Positions 48,269-59,770 of a stretch of 64,000 bases of DNA are shown piece by piece. A program made the translations under genes and the position numbers. How positions within the stretch are numbered: the first letter of the stretch is position 1; each line of letters opens with the position of its first letter. Below the pieces are notes generated by a model that saw only the letters and a program-made list of their open reading frames with translations, made no database searches and was not told the origin of the DNA. The stretch is from Quercus robur (taxonomy: Eukaryota; Streptophyta; Magnoliopsida; Fagales; Fagaceae): the NCBI RefSeq assembly GCF_932294415.1, contig NC_065542.1, positions 43,055,942-43,119,941 on the forward strand. Direction: 5' to 3'.

Positions 48269-50531
48269 ATTAAGGCACAAAAAATTATTTTGAACTATGG
48301 ATGACCTGATCCTTCTTTTAAAAGAGGTACATAGGCAGCTTTTTCAAGCACGGTCATATCAAAAAAAAAAAAAAAAAGCATTCATTTGCTATCAAAGAAA
48401 GAGGAATACAAAAGAACAAAAGAAGTCCAATTGGCTGAAAATCGAAGAGACGGCCTAGTCACAATTGCCCAAAGAAGAGAAAAAGAAAAGGCGACATTGT
48501 CATAGGTTTCAAAAGAAGGGAAAAAAGAAGAACAAAGAAGGTCGAAAACTGAAAAGGCGGCCTAGTCATAAGTTACAAAAGAAGAGGAAAGATTTGTCAA
48601 GATGAAAGTCTAGAGGTTTGAAAAACAAGCATGAAAGCACATTCATATAATAGATCAATGAAGAGAAAGGCAGAAAAATTGAATCACAACAAAGACCTCA
48701 GCACAAATTCAAATCAAAGAAGAAAATTTGAAAGCTCAAAAAAGAGTTGCCTAAGAAGAATACAAGGCAAACAAGAATGATATAACTTTGATACAAATGA
48801 TCCATGATGACCAGTGAGCAGATGACAAGAATGATGAGAATTTCAGCACAATGTCAAGAAAGGGAGAAACAAGAAAATCCTTCTAATGCCTAACTTTTGA
48901 GTATTGCACACTTGAGGGGATTACAACCCATGCATAAAGACCTCCTTGAAGTTCTGCTAGTCATAGGCACATCCTTAAGTCTAGCAATATTTTCTCTTGG
49001 ATTAAAAAGGAAAAATGCTTGAGGTTATCAAGCCCCACTGGCAAGTAATCTCCATGACACAGTTTCTTAAATTCTCAAATGACTTGAAAGAATTCTCTAA
49101 TAGAGGGTACTCCCTTTTTGTTTGTTTCCAACAAATGTGACTCCCAAATTTGGGGCACTCCTCTTTGTTTCTATCCCAAAAAAAAAAAGTGTCACCCAAA
49201 CTTGAAGCACTCAAAAAAAAAAAAAAAAAAAAAAAATCACATGACTCTCAAACATCTCTACATTTCATTTCTTTGATTGTCCTTGAAGACCTAATCCAAC
49301 AATGTTTAAAAAGAAGAAGCAAATTTGATTACATGCATTCAATGACTTTGATCCTTTTTAGTCAAAAAGATTGACTTGACTCTTAATCAGTATGATATGC
49401 TAAAATAGTTGTTGAAAGGATTATCTCATGATTATTTGGGAAAGAAAAAGAATTTTCTCAAAAGGCACCACTATTCACCAAATGGTTTTTCAAGAAGAAA
49501 ATCAATTCCTTTCAAAAATAAAAATTTTCATGATCAAGTCCATTTTGAAAATGCAATGCAAGGTTTGGTTGGAAGCCATGATCATCTTTTGGGTGGACTA
49601 GATGTCTTCCCTACAAACTTGAACTATGTCTAACCTGGTCCTCCTGAAGAAAGGTGCATAGGCATCCTGTTAAAGGCTCTGTAAAAACTAGGCACCAAAT
49701 CAAGACAATGACCCAAAGTTGTTTGCAAATAGCTTTAAACTAGGGGCATTGGCCCATTTGCTTTTTTATCTGCATTAAGCATGCCTAAATTATGAGCATT
49801 GGTCCATTAGTTTTCATATGCAAGCTTTTCATCTATTTTTCTATGCAAGCATGTTTATACTAGGGGCATTGGTTCAAATTAACTTGTTTCTAACAACCTT
49901 GATAAAGGAAAATTTTCATCTTTGCAGGAATTAAGCAAAAATCTCTCAGCATTCAATAACAACTTCAAGTCCAAATCACCAAATCAGCTAAGAAGTCTCA
50001 CATCTCACATGGATCAACTAAGAAGTCTCCCACATCACACAAGGCTCAACTAAGGAGTCTGTTGCATTCATTGAAGTTGACTAGTATTGTCCAACATCTC
50101 AGGCTCTAGGGTTTGACAAAGATTTTTTTTTTTTTTTTCTTGAAAGTCACAAAAAGTTTTCAGAAAAATCCGATAAGATTTTCAGAAAATTCATAAATTT
50201 TTTTCAAGGAAACCTGAAAGTTTTTCAAAATTCTTACAAATTTTCAACAAAACCCATCAAGGCTTTCATACTTTATTTAACAAATTTTCAAAAAATAAAA
50301 TTCTCAAAACTCGACAAGGTTTGTGAACAAAATTTTCAAAAAAAACCCAACAAGGTTTGTCAACAATTTTTCAAAACAAGGTTTTCATGACTTTCTCGAA
50401 AAATCAAACAAGATTTTCAGAAAGTTTTAGCATCTTTTTCAAAAGTTGAGGAAAATCCTGCAAGATCTTCAAACATCTCTCAGAAAAAGAATGCTTGACA
50501 ATGTTACACAGTTTTGACAAAAACCCAACAA

Positions 50532-50934
50532 GGTTTTTATCAAATTTCCAAAAGACATGACAAGATCATTCCAAGAATGCCCAACATGTTTTCACAAATA
50601 CAAATCTTGATAAGAATATCAAAATTTTCAAGAGAAAATTCAACAAGATTTTCAACAAGTTTCAAGTTCAAAAATTTTCAAAAAATGGATAAGTTTTTAG
50701 AAAATTTGCCAAGATCTTCATAAGAAAACCCAACAGGGTTTTTATCAAATTTCCAAAAGACATGACAAGATCATTCCAAGAATGCCCAACATTGTTTACA
50801 AATTTTGGTAGGAATATCAAAATTTTCAAAAGAAAATTCAACAAGATTCTCAACAAATTTCGGGTTCAAAAATTTTCAAAAAACATACAAGTTTTTAGAA
50901 AATTTGCCAAGATCTTTACAAGAAAGCCCAACAG
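50532..50934 (+). repeat. Two tandem units of about 200 bp
   Basis: Units start at 50532 and 50737. Both begin GGTTTTTATCAAATTTCCAA and contain ACATGACAAGATCATTCCAA, with moderate divergence. They lie in a longer stretch (about 50140-51060) of degenerate TTTTCAACAAG/CCCAACAAGG motifs. Confidence 0.9.
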
Positions 50935-51186
50935 ACTTTTCAAATAAAAAAGCCCAACAAGGTTTTTTTAAAATAATTTACAGGTTCAAAATTTTCGAAA
51001 AAAATAATAACAAGTTTTTTTTTTTTTTTTTTTGAAAAAATTGCCAAAACATTTTGGATCAAATTTTTTTGGAAACCAACAAGTTTCCACAACTTTGACA
51101 AATTTTCATCACACATCGGTTAAATTTCAAGTTGCAAAATTTGATGCCTTTCTTTTACATTGACATTCGCTTTTCAAGCTCTGTCA

Positions 51187-51199
51187 ATGAGGGGCATTC
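51187..51199 (+). other. Polypurine tract
   Basis: ATGAGGGGCATTC directly precedes the right LTR at the position expected for plus-strand priming. Confidence 0.7.
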
Positions 51200-51534
51200 T
51201 GTAAACACCCAATTTTACAACTTGCATTTAACCAATCGGTAGATCTTTAGATTTGTGATACAAAACAAATCTTGATGTTTTAACGATCATAATGGTATGT
51301 CATGGGTTTTGATCGGACCACCTGATCAAAAGTTATCATACAAACAACTTTGAATGATCATGACTCGCCTATACGATGGGCCTGATCACATCCTATTCTA
51401 AACACTTAATTTTGATTGGTTCTCACAAGAATTAATTTGAAATTAATTAAGTGTGACTTTTGATTGGATTTCATTTTATTTCATTTTTTTAAAAGAAATA
51501 ATAAAAAATGTTTTTCTTTATGGCATCTTATCTG

Positions 51535-51565
<31 letters not shown>

Positions 51566-53500
51566 TTCTGGAGATATGATCCATGAAAAATTCAGAAAAA
51601 CAGAAAAATGCTCAAAAAACGTCATTATCTTCAGCAGTAACTTGAATCGCATTTTTGGTCAGAAAAACGTTGAAATTTGGATTTCTCTATTTCTATAAAA
51701 GTTGTAGAGAATTAAATTTCCTTTCAAAAAACATAAATCCTGAATCGATTGGAATTTTGAGCAGAAAGTTATGGCCAAAATACGAAACAGGTGCAGAAGA
51801 TAACACAAATTCAGCATTATCTTCAATTTTCTCTCAAAATTTCAAATGGGTTCAACATCAAATCTGTTCAAGCCTATCTAATAGACTTATCCTTTCCCTT
51901 TGCTTCAGAAGAAAGATTTTTGAAAAATAGATTGGATAAAGAAACAGATACATCCTATGAAAAAAAATTCAAAAATGCTCAAAAAACGTTACTATTTTCA
52001 GCAGCAATTTGAAACACATTTTTGGCATGGATAACGTTGAAATTTGGCTTTCTCTATTTCAGAAAAAGTTGTAGATAATTGAATTTCCTTTCAAAAAACA
52101 CCCTTCTTGAATCAATTTGAATTTTGAACGGAAAATTAGAGCCAAAATAAGAAGCAGGTGCAGCATCATTTCAAAATTTGAATGGGGATCAACACCAAAT
52201 CCGTCCCAGCTCATTTAAACAGGTTACTCCTCCCTTAGCTTCAGAAGAAAGCTAATAACTTAGCTTTAAAGCTAAGCCATCCCTTCCCCTATAAATAGAG
52301 AAGACCTCTTCCATTTTCTGGACCCCGAATTCCCTCTGGAGAGCTAGTGAAAAAGCAGAAAAGAAAAGCTGTTGAGCAACCATTGTTCTTACTTTGGTTG
52401 TAGTTTAATACTTCCTTGCTTTCTCCCTAGCCCTTTAAGTGATCACTTCCCCCTTTTAATTTATGCTGGTAAGTAGTTAATTTTTTTTTTAATTCTTTAT
52501 ACATGCTAGAATAAATGCTTACAAATCATTATTCACTTTTATGCTATGCTTGGAGGAACATGCCTATATGTCTTATTGGTTTTCTCTTACATGCTTAGAT
52601 GAACACTTCTAGGCTAATACACAATTTTCTTTTGAATGTTTAGATAAGCACTTCTAGGCTAAAACACAACTTTCTTTTTAATACTTAGATGAACATGTCT
52701 AGGTAGTTGTTTTACTTTTTTAAATTTTTGAACAAACATGTTAAAGTATTTTGATTTTGTCTAGATAAACATGTCTAGGGTTTTTCCTTTACTTCTCTTC
52801 ATAATTGCTTGGATGATCAAATATGCTTAAAGGTTTTATTTTTTATTTGTTTCTCTTTGCAATTATGTTGATGACAAATAACATGACAATTTTGTTTTTC
52901 CTTCACATGCTTAGATGAACATGTCTAGGCTAGGAATTCTTTATTTATATTGATCTCTTGGATGAACATGCCATTACCTTCATTTTTTACATTAAAATTG
53001 TTATCTAACAAGTTTTATTTTTATTTATTTTTTGTTTCTCTTTATGTCAAATTCCCCTAACACATATTTATTTACAATTCCTGCAAATCACATGTTTATA
53101 TGACATATTCTTTGTATTTGTTTGATATGACATGACATTGGCCACCTTAACTTAGGAGACCGGTTTTACCGAGTGAGATGGGTGCTTAATCCCTTCCCAT
53201 CTCGTAAATTAGCCTCCGAACCAAGATCAATGGTTCTAGACTATACTCTTGTATATACAATTTTACGTTTTTTTTTTAGAATGTAACTAGGAAATTAAGC
53301 AATGTAATTTACTTTTCTTAGATTGTATCGAGGACAAAAAAGCATTGTAAATTTTTGTTACAAAATTTGATGTAAATTGTCATATACATTAATACAACAA
53401 AAGTATTTTTCATTAAAGGTTTTCATATTTTTCCTTTTAAATTAAATAAGTGGCGACTCCATGTAAAACCCTCGATCTGGGGGGGGAGCACATTTTTACA
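51200..53500 (+). repeat. Right LTR (2301 bp)
   Basis: Starts TGTAAACACCC and ends TTTTTACA. Relative to the left LTR it has about 50 extra bases near 51320-51370 and lacks one internal repeat unit near 52590. Confidence 0.95.
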
Positions 53501-53690
53501 CGTTGCTACAGCCTAACCCAAAAAACATTGAGGAGCCTATAGTGGCATTTGTGAAATGTTCCTATAGCCCAACCCAAAAAAAAAAAAAAAATTGTGGGAC
53601 CTATAGTAGTGTTTGATAAATACCACTATAGGTCATTTGTCTTAAAAGAGTTTATAGTGGCGTTTTACAAATGCCACTATATGTTCTTAA
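53501..53690. repeat. CACTA-like subterminal repeats
   Basis: Several short palindromic blocks such as TATAGTGGCATTTGTGAAA, CACTATAGGTCA and TATAGTGGCGTTTTACAAA followed by GCCACTATA. Repeats of this kind are typical of the ends of plant CACTA transposons. No complete terminus or 3-bp duplication was found. Confidence 0.55.
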
Positions 53691-54774
53691 AGAAAAAAAA
53701 AAAAAAAAAAACTTATTCCTAGAACTTCCTAGAATGTTAACATACGGTTTGCAAAAAATTAAAAAGAAAAAGAAAAAATAATAGTGGCATATTCTTAGAA
53801 TATTTTGTGGCATATTCCATAATATTCCTTAAATAAATAAAAGACCCCCAATCCGAATAAGGTTCAAGTGTTCAATAGATCACTTGTATTTGGATAGATC
53901 TAAGATACGTTTAATACTTCATGAAACAAAGTCATGCAAGTCTGTCCAAGATTCAAGTATGAAAAGTATTGTACATTAAAACTCGACAGCTAGCATTTAT
54001 CGAGCCTTGAAGAGCTGTTCTAGCCTATGGCTCAGCAGCAACTCGATAGATAGGGTATCTATCAAGGTTTATGAAGTTCAGTTTTTCAAGATTATTTTTC
54101 ATCCAATCTGTGAATGTATGTTTGGGCTTTCTTTTCTCACAATCCTAAACATATATAAGGATTATTTTAAGGGCCGTAAAAAGTTATGCACAATTGCACA
54201 AGAGCAAATTTCACAAAAGTGAAGAAGTGTGACTGAAAACCTAGTTTGCCCTAATTCTTGAAGAAGCTGCTGTGTTTGTACACCATAGGGTTTTGTGACC
54301 AAGCAACTTCATGATCTGAAGAACTATGCAGCCAACAACCTTCTCTAGTCAGTGATTGAAGTCGCGTACTGGGATCCGCGCAATTGGTTAGTCACGTATT
54401 GGGAACCGTGCATTGAAAATGAGAGATTGTTACTATTGAACAAGTCCAATTGGGTATTAGGGTAAGGGTTCAACTGTAGTTTGGTATAAGGTACTGGGAT
54501 TTCTTTACTTGTAACCGCTTGTTTTGATAATAGTGGATTCTTGGGAGTAGTGACCTTAAAATCACCCGATGGGGTTTTTGCCATGTAGGTTTTTCGCATT
54601 TGTAAACAAATCACCGTGTCAATTTAATTTCTGCTGCATACTTTAGTTAATTGGTGATTTATTTGTGCTACCACGTACTTTGCATGTTAATTTGATTAAT
54701 TAATAAAGTTGGCTAATTAATCAATTAATTTATCACAAGAGGTCAATATGTTTTTGGCCTATCAATTTGAATTG
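53691..54774. other. Degraded LTR-type fragment
   Basis: The stretch from about 53980 to 54740 has features often seen in plant Copia-type LTRs: CTCGACAGCTAGCATTTATC, CAACTCGATAGATAGG, a TTATCACAAG end, and repeated GGGATC/GGGAACCG motifs (54370-54410). No internal domain follows. Identification is by general resemblance only. Confidence 0.4.
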
Positions 54775-54782
54775 TCAAATGC

Positions 54783-55386
54783 TAGGGGTGACAATGGGGC
54801 GGGGTGGGGTGGGGCCCAAGGATGGGGCCTTTGTCCCTACCTTGCATGGTTTTGTCTTGCCCTATCCCGTAAAACTCTACTTTTTGTTAATTTGCCCTAC
54901 AACTAGTAATTTTTTTTTTAATGAAACCTATTTCATAAATAAAAGTATACTTGAAATTACAACCAAATTTATCCCATCAAATCAAATCAAATCAAATTTT
55001 AGAAAAAATTGAATAATATATCCAAGTGTTTAACAAAACAATCATAAAAAAAAAAAAAAAAAATTCTCATAGTATAACACATAACAAAATAAAGGCAGAG
55101 AACCACATTGGGTAGAATAAAATAAGTTAATATTAATATGTTTGTTTAAATAGTAGAGTTTTAGGATTTGAAAATTTTACAATTATAAACCTTAGCAATG
55201 TGAGGAGGGGCGGGGACGGGGAGGGGCGGGTATAAAAAGTCTAAACCCATCCCCACCCCGTCTCATGGTGCGGGGTAAAATCTTGCCCCATCCCCGCCCC
55301 ACCACCTTTGCAGGGCCGGGAAAACCCGTGCGGGGCGAAGTAGGGAGGGGTGGGTTAAGTGGGGTAGGGAAAAATTGCCATCCCTA
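54783..55386. mobile_element. GC-rich-ended hAT-type MITE
   Basis: The 604-bp element starts TAGGGGTGACAATGGGGCG and its other end, read inward, starts TAGGGATGGCAATT. It is flanked by a perfect 8-bp duplication TCAAATGC (54775-54782 and 55387-55394). G-rich and C-rich blocks inside (near 54796-54830 and 55203-55350) stand out in this AT-rich window. No coding capacity. Confidence 0.92.
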
Positions 55387-55502
55387 TCAAATGCCTTTGA
55401 AATTTGTGTCCCTTTGATATTAAAAAAAATAAAAATCTATTTGAAATTTAAATTGTAGTGTCAGGGCACACTGCCACACCTAACAAAAGGTAAAGTCGCT
55501 TA

Positions 55503-56644
55503 AAGCATTCTCATCAAGAATCTAAATATTTTAGCATTTATCATTTTAAAATCTTACTTTATCAATTTGAACATACCATTTTACAATCCACCAAACATCA
55601 AACATTCTATTTTTTTTTACAACTTCATTTAAATAATATTATTTTTACTTTACCACTGTGTCTCTCTCTTTCCACCACTTTCTTCTCAGTCCAAGCAACC
55701 CCAGTCATAGCCACACCCACGGCTAGCCACTGCCAGCCACCACCACCATAAAAAAAAAACCACCAGCCAGACGGCCACCACAATCCCCAACCACTAAAAC
55801 CACAAACCCAAATCCACAACCTCATCACCACCCAAACCCACATCCTCATACCACCATCAGCCAGAAATCGCCTCTGATTTTGATCTCTCGTCGCTCTGGT
55901 TTTGACTCTGAACCTCTTCTTTGAGATTTTCAATTTCTTCTCTGCAACTTAAAGCGACACAAAGCCCCAACTTGGAGAAAATCTCAGCGAGCTTAGATTG
56001 TTCTAGAACAATCTCGCTCTTGATCGAATCGAGCAAACCCAAAATGTCGCGTTTAACCTCGTTGTCTCTGGGATTTGTGTAAGGCTTATTGTTGGAGCAC
56101 TATTTTCTGATCAAAACGACGAGCTCTTTGATGTCGTCGTTCAAATCGAACCACAAAACCCATCACCCACCCACCTCGATCTCAACCCTAACCAAAACCC
56201 ACCACTACCCACTCACTTCATTCTTAACCCCAACCAAAACCCACCACCCCGATCTTAACCCCATCAAAACTGTCGTCGAGCACCATTGATACCCATCAAA
56301 TCAGACCCAAGAAACTCACCAAATCATGACCACAATCGTCGACCACAAACCCTTGAAGCTTAACGGGGAGCAAATGAGTGAGGGAGAGTGAGAAAGTGAG
56401 GGAGAACGAGAGAACGAGAGAACAAGAGGGAGAGTGAGAAAGTGAGCCATGTTTAAGGAGAGAGAGAATTAGAAATCAATAAAATATTATACAATCTTGC
56501 TACAGTGCGCTCTAAAAAATGAGAGTGCACTGTAGCAAGATTGCAAATTTTATAGCATATACAAGTTTTGATGGAGGGGTTTTTTGGGTTTCAGATGCTA
56601 AAAAATAGCATTTATAGCATTTAGCATTCTTGATGAGAATGCTC
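55503..56644. mobile_element. PIF/Harbinger-type element carrying foreign sequence (Pack-type)
   Basis: The ends are AAGCATTCTCATCAAGAAT and, read inward from the right, GAGCATTCTCATCAAGAAT, with TTA on both sides (55500-55502 and 56645-56647). A 3-bp TTA duplication and such termini fit PIF/Harbinger. The middle (about 55640-56340) is much richer in GC and in codon-like structure than the arms and includes an apparent captured exon. No transposase is present. Confidence 0.8.
55857..56150 (-). pseudogene. Captured gene fragment inside the PIF-type element
   Basis: On the minus strand, reading through TTG codons, a protein-like segment runs from about 56150 to 55857. It reads NDDIKELVVLIRK, a stop, then NKPYTNPRDNEVKRDILGLL, then SKLAEIFSKLGLCV and REEIENLKEEVQSQNQSDER. 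It is helical and charged, with codon use unlike the surrounding low-complexity sequence. I do not recognise the source gene. It has an in-frame stop and no start, so it is not a functional gene. Confidence 0.55.
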
Positions 56645-56647
56645 TTA

Positions 56648-57284
56648 TTTGACAAAAACAAAAAGCAAAGAAAGTTAAAAGAAACATTAGTTAGTAAGAA
56701 GAAAAATAGAAGTGGAGCAAGTTTGGACAAAAGATGAAGAAGAAGAAAAACCAAAGACAAAGAGGAGATGGAGAACGATTGTTGAAGTGGCGTCGCTGCC
56801 AGAAAAGTGGAAGTGACTGCAAGGTCTGGGTTTTTTTTTTTTTTTTTTTTTTTTGTATTTTTCCCGAAATGACCAGTACGTCTCGGTATTTGGAGCGGAA
56901 CGAAACAACTGTGTTTCTGTTCTGGCCTAAGCACTAGTATGGAAAATTCTGGTTGTACCGGTCGGTACGATATGGAATTTACTTCCTTGGTTTCAACGCA
57001 TAAGAAAATCATGTTCAATGTTTATTTGTTTTGTAAATTTTTGGGGCATGTGTTTGTATTTTTGTAAATTTGAGTGATAGATTTATAAGGTTAATGTAAG
57101 AAAAGAAAAGATTTTTTTTTTTTTTTAAATTTTCTTAGTTCTTCATGTTCATCTTTTTTAAAAAAATTTGAAACCATTAATATTAATGCTTTCAAATTTC
57201 AAAAATTAAATTTTCAATTTTAAAAAATAAAAAACTTTTGATTACCAAAAATTAATTTTTGGTAATTAAAATTTTTTTTGTTGA
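56648..57284. other. Gene-free AT-rich region
   Basis: No coding region is supported; contains T-runs at 56828-56854 and 57111-57126. Confidence 0.4.
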
Positions 57285-57430
57285 TGGTTTTTGGCTATAA
57301 TGGCGTTTTAAATGCTGCCATAGCCATTTTTTTTTTTAAAAAATATAAAGATCTATAGTAGCGTTTTTAAAACGCCACTATAGGGTATGGATCTATAGTG
57401 GCATTTTAAAACGCTGTTATAGCATTTTTA
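57285..57430. repeat. CACTA-like subterminal repeats, second cluster
   Basis: Blocks such as TATAATGGCGTTTTAAATG, AAAACGCCACTATAGGG and TATAGTGGCATTTTAAAACG resemble those at 53501-53690. They may be the other end of one disrupted CACTA element. Confidence 0.55.
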
Positions 57431-58758
57431 AAAAAATTAAAAAAATTGGTCGCGGGTATGTTTTGATTGGATTAATTTTTTTGAGTGTGATCTTGATCCT
57501 TGACCTCTATTGTCATGAATAATCTTAAGTGACTTATTGCTGATGCTTGTGAAAATTTAAATAAAAAAGATATTGATGATGAGATTGATTCACTACTACA
57601 ACTTTAACAAATTGCAAAAAAAAGTTGTGTCTCTCTAAATTTATTCATAAATTAAATTCTATAATTCTGGGGCTTTTCAAATTAACCCTATACTTTCATA
57701 AGTACAAATTAAATCCTAAAATTTTAAATCCATCTTAATTCAAGTACTCTATTATTTCTCTTTTATATCACTCACGGCATGACTCAGAGTTTGAATTTAA
57801 ATAGATTTAAGAGTTTAAGATTTAATTTGTAACGTATAAAGTTACTGGGTTTAATATGTAACTTCTGACATTAAAAATAATTTAAAGTATAATTTCTGGT
57901 ATATAATAGAAAAAAAAAATCATCTATCCTTACTTGTTAAATTAACATTAATGACCTTTAGGTCCAATGAATTTTTTTGGTGGTATTTCCAACGGATAAT
58001 CTAACCTAAGGGAAAGATTGAAGAATTATAAAATAGGGGTTGGAAGCCTCTCTCTCTCTCTGTCTGTCTCTCTCCCTCTCTCTCTCTCTGTGTCTCTCTG
58101 TCTCTCTGTCTCTGTTGATTTATGCTTTATTTGTCTCTTGTGATTCACAGACAGGAGATTCGAGCTTGCGCATATATCTTTATTAGTGTTGAATTTGGAG
58201 TATTCATAGTCACCGCCAAAGACCTTCTCATCAAGCTACGCATTTAGGACATTGTAAGTCCCAAGAAAGATAGCAATTATATATGTCCTTGCATTATTTA
58301 TTAATTTGGAGTATTCATATTTGATTATTGGGTTATGCTAACGAGTGCCTTTAGGGCATTAGTTAAGAATCCAGTTAAAGAAAGTTTTGACATCACTTTT
58401 ATGGGAAATGAAAAAACTGTCAAAACATTAATTGTTTTTTTTTTTTTTTCCATAAAAACTTTCTTTAATTGGATTTTTAACTAGTGCCCTAAGGGTACTT
58501 GTTAACATTTCCCTTGATTATTTATTGATTTATGCTATATGCCCTTGCATGATTTATATCTATTTTTTATAATTATTTATAGCTATGAATCATTAGGATT
58601 AATTTTCTCATGGTCGTCTTGCAATATATATATATATATATATATATATGTTTTTTTGAGAAAGTGCAATATATTTATTAAGAAAAAAATTATTGATTTA
58701 TCTCTCCAATGTAAAGAATTATATGCTACAAACTTCTTCAACCATTAAAATTGCTTTC
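57431..58758. other. Gene-free region with CT and TA microsatellites
   Basis: No coding region is supported. A CT/GTCT-rich microsatellite lies at 58050-58112 and a TA tract at 58626-58650. Inverted sequences near 58390-58510 (AACTGTCAAAACATTAATTG, a T-run, and complementary TTAACTAGTGCCC / GGGCATTAGTTAA) suggest a small fold-back element. Confidence 0.45.
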
Positions 58759-58924
58759 ACTTTTTTTTTTTGGAGAGAGTTTTAACTTATAGCGTTTGCT
58801 CCTGATGATAACTCTTTATCATCAAACCAAGACACCAATCAATTTTTGGTGTAGGTGGAGATTGAACTCTAGATATCTTATACAACTATCAGAGACTTTA
58901 CCAATTGAGCTAATTAGAACCCAC
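58759..58924 (-). mobile_element. tRNA-derived SINE
   Basis: Read on the minus strand it starts GTGGGTTCTAATTAGCTCAA with TAGCTCAATTGG (box A-like). GAGTTCAATCTCC (box B-like) lies about 45 bases on, and the element ends in an A-run (T-run at 58761-58771). This is the layout of a tRNA-related SINE with internal Pol III promoter. The target duplication is unclear. Confidence 0.7.
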
Positions 58925-59372
58925 TCACTTTTTCTTACTATTGAATCATATAACTTTTATGATTGGGATTATATAGTTTTCAAATGGACACGGTCAAACT
59001 CCAGCCCCCATGAATTTTTTTTTTTGAAACCGAAGTAGCTAAATATCGTCAATGCTTCCAACTATATGATTGAATTAATCTCATATAATTATTTTTTGTT
59101 GTTAGGGATAAATTTGGTATAATTAAACATAGATTTCTACATCAGAATTTTTTTTAAAAAATAATGGGAACAAAACCCAGCCTTAAGCAAGTGATGGTCT
59201 CTTAAAAAACATCCAAAAACCCTAATGTAGTGAGCATGCTACTCTTCCATCACCACTCCCATTCAACTTTCAAATCTCTCTTCCTTCACTCTCTTCCCCA
59301 CGATAGCATTAACCTTGACTTCTCTCCCTTGCTTGTACACCACTTCACTTTCCCTTCAAAATATGATATTTG

Positions 59373-59770
59373 GTTCACTTTGGTTCTATTCGGTCTTATT
59401 CGGTCCACTTTGGTTCTATTTGGTCAACTTTGGTCCTATTCTATCCACTTCTGTCCTACTCGGTCCATTTGGCCCTATGCAGTCCACTTCGGTCTTATAT
59501 GGTCTAGTTTGGTCGTATTCGGTCCATTCTATACAGCTTGGTCTTCTTCGATCCACTCTGGTCCTGTTTGGTCTAATTCGGTCCTATTCAGTCCACTAGA
59601 TCCACTTCAGTCCAATCTGGTCCTATTCAGTCCTATTTGGTCTATTCTGTCCACTTTGGTTCTATTCAGTCCCGTTTGGTCCTATTCAGTCCATTCTATC
59701 TATTTTGGTTTTATTCGGTCCACTTTGGTTCTTTTTATCTACTTTGGTTTAATTTAGTCCACTTCGATCC
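59373..59770 (+). repeat. Degenerate TTCGGTCC(A)-type minisatellite
   Basis: About 390 bp of imperfect units of roughly 10-13 bases with the core TTYGGTCC, for example TTCGGTCCACTTTGGTTCTA. It yields long open frames on the plus strand made of FGP/WSY/STLVLF-type repeats, which reflect the repeat rather than a gene. Confidence 0.85.

Larger units (their letters stand above)
47034..51186. other. Non-coding internal region of the LTR element
   Basis: No pol domain is seen in any frame. Short open frames are low complexity (Lys/Phe/Asn-rich). The region is built of repeated motifs, including the arrays at 48104-48268 and 50532-50934. Poly-A runs lie near 48077-48099, 48360-48377 and 49213-49236. 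Confidence 0.75.
43128..53500 (+). mobile_element. LTR retrotransposon, gag-only (10.4 kb)
   Basis: Two direct LTRs, 43128-45410 and 51200-53500, begin TGTAGACACCCAAT and TGTAAACACCCAAT and end ACATTTTTACA. A primer-binding site follows the left LTR and a polypurine tract precedes the right one. Between them is a gag frame (46116-47033) and then over 4 kb without protease, reverse transcriptase, RNase H or integrase. The gag type and long LTRs suggest a Ty3/gypsy element, perhaps of the Tat/Ogre group. The LTRs differ by substitutions and several indels, so the insertion is not very recent. The 5-bp flanks TTGTG and CGTTG do not match. Confidence 0.93.

Noticed and set aside
50140-51060. A protein rich in Asn/Lys/Phe from several open frames
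   Set aside because: Frames arise from degenerate TTTTCAACAAG repeats within the LTR element's non-coding part.
55625-55933. 102-residue Trp/Gly-rich open frame
   Set aside because: Low-complexity sequence inside the PIF-type element; no family resemblance.
58860-58924. A tRNA gene
   Set aside because: Box A and box B-like motifs are present, but the cloverleaf does not close and an A-tail follows, so it reads as a SINE.
59230-59757. 175-residue open frame as a protein gene
   Set aside because: It is almost entirely the TTCGGTCC minisatellite translated; no domain and no splice or promoter support.
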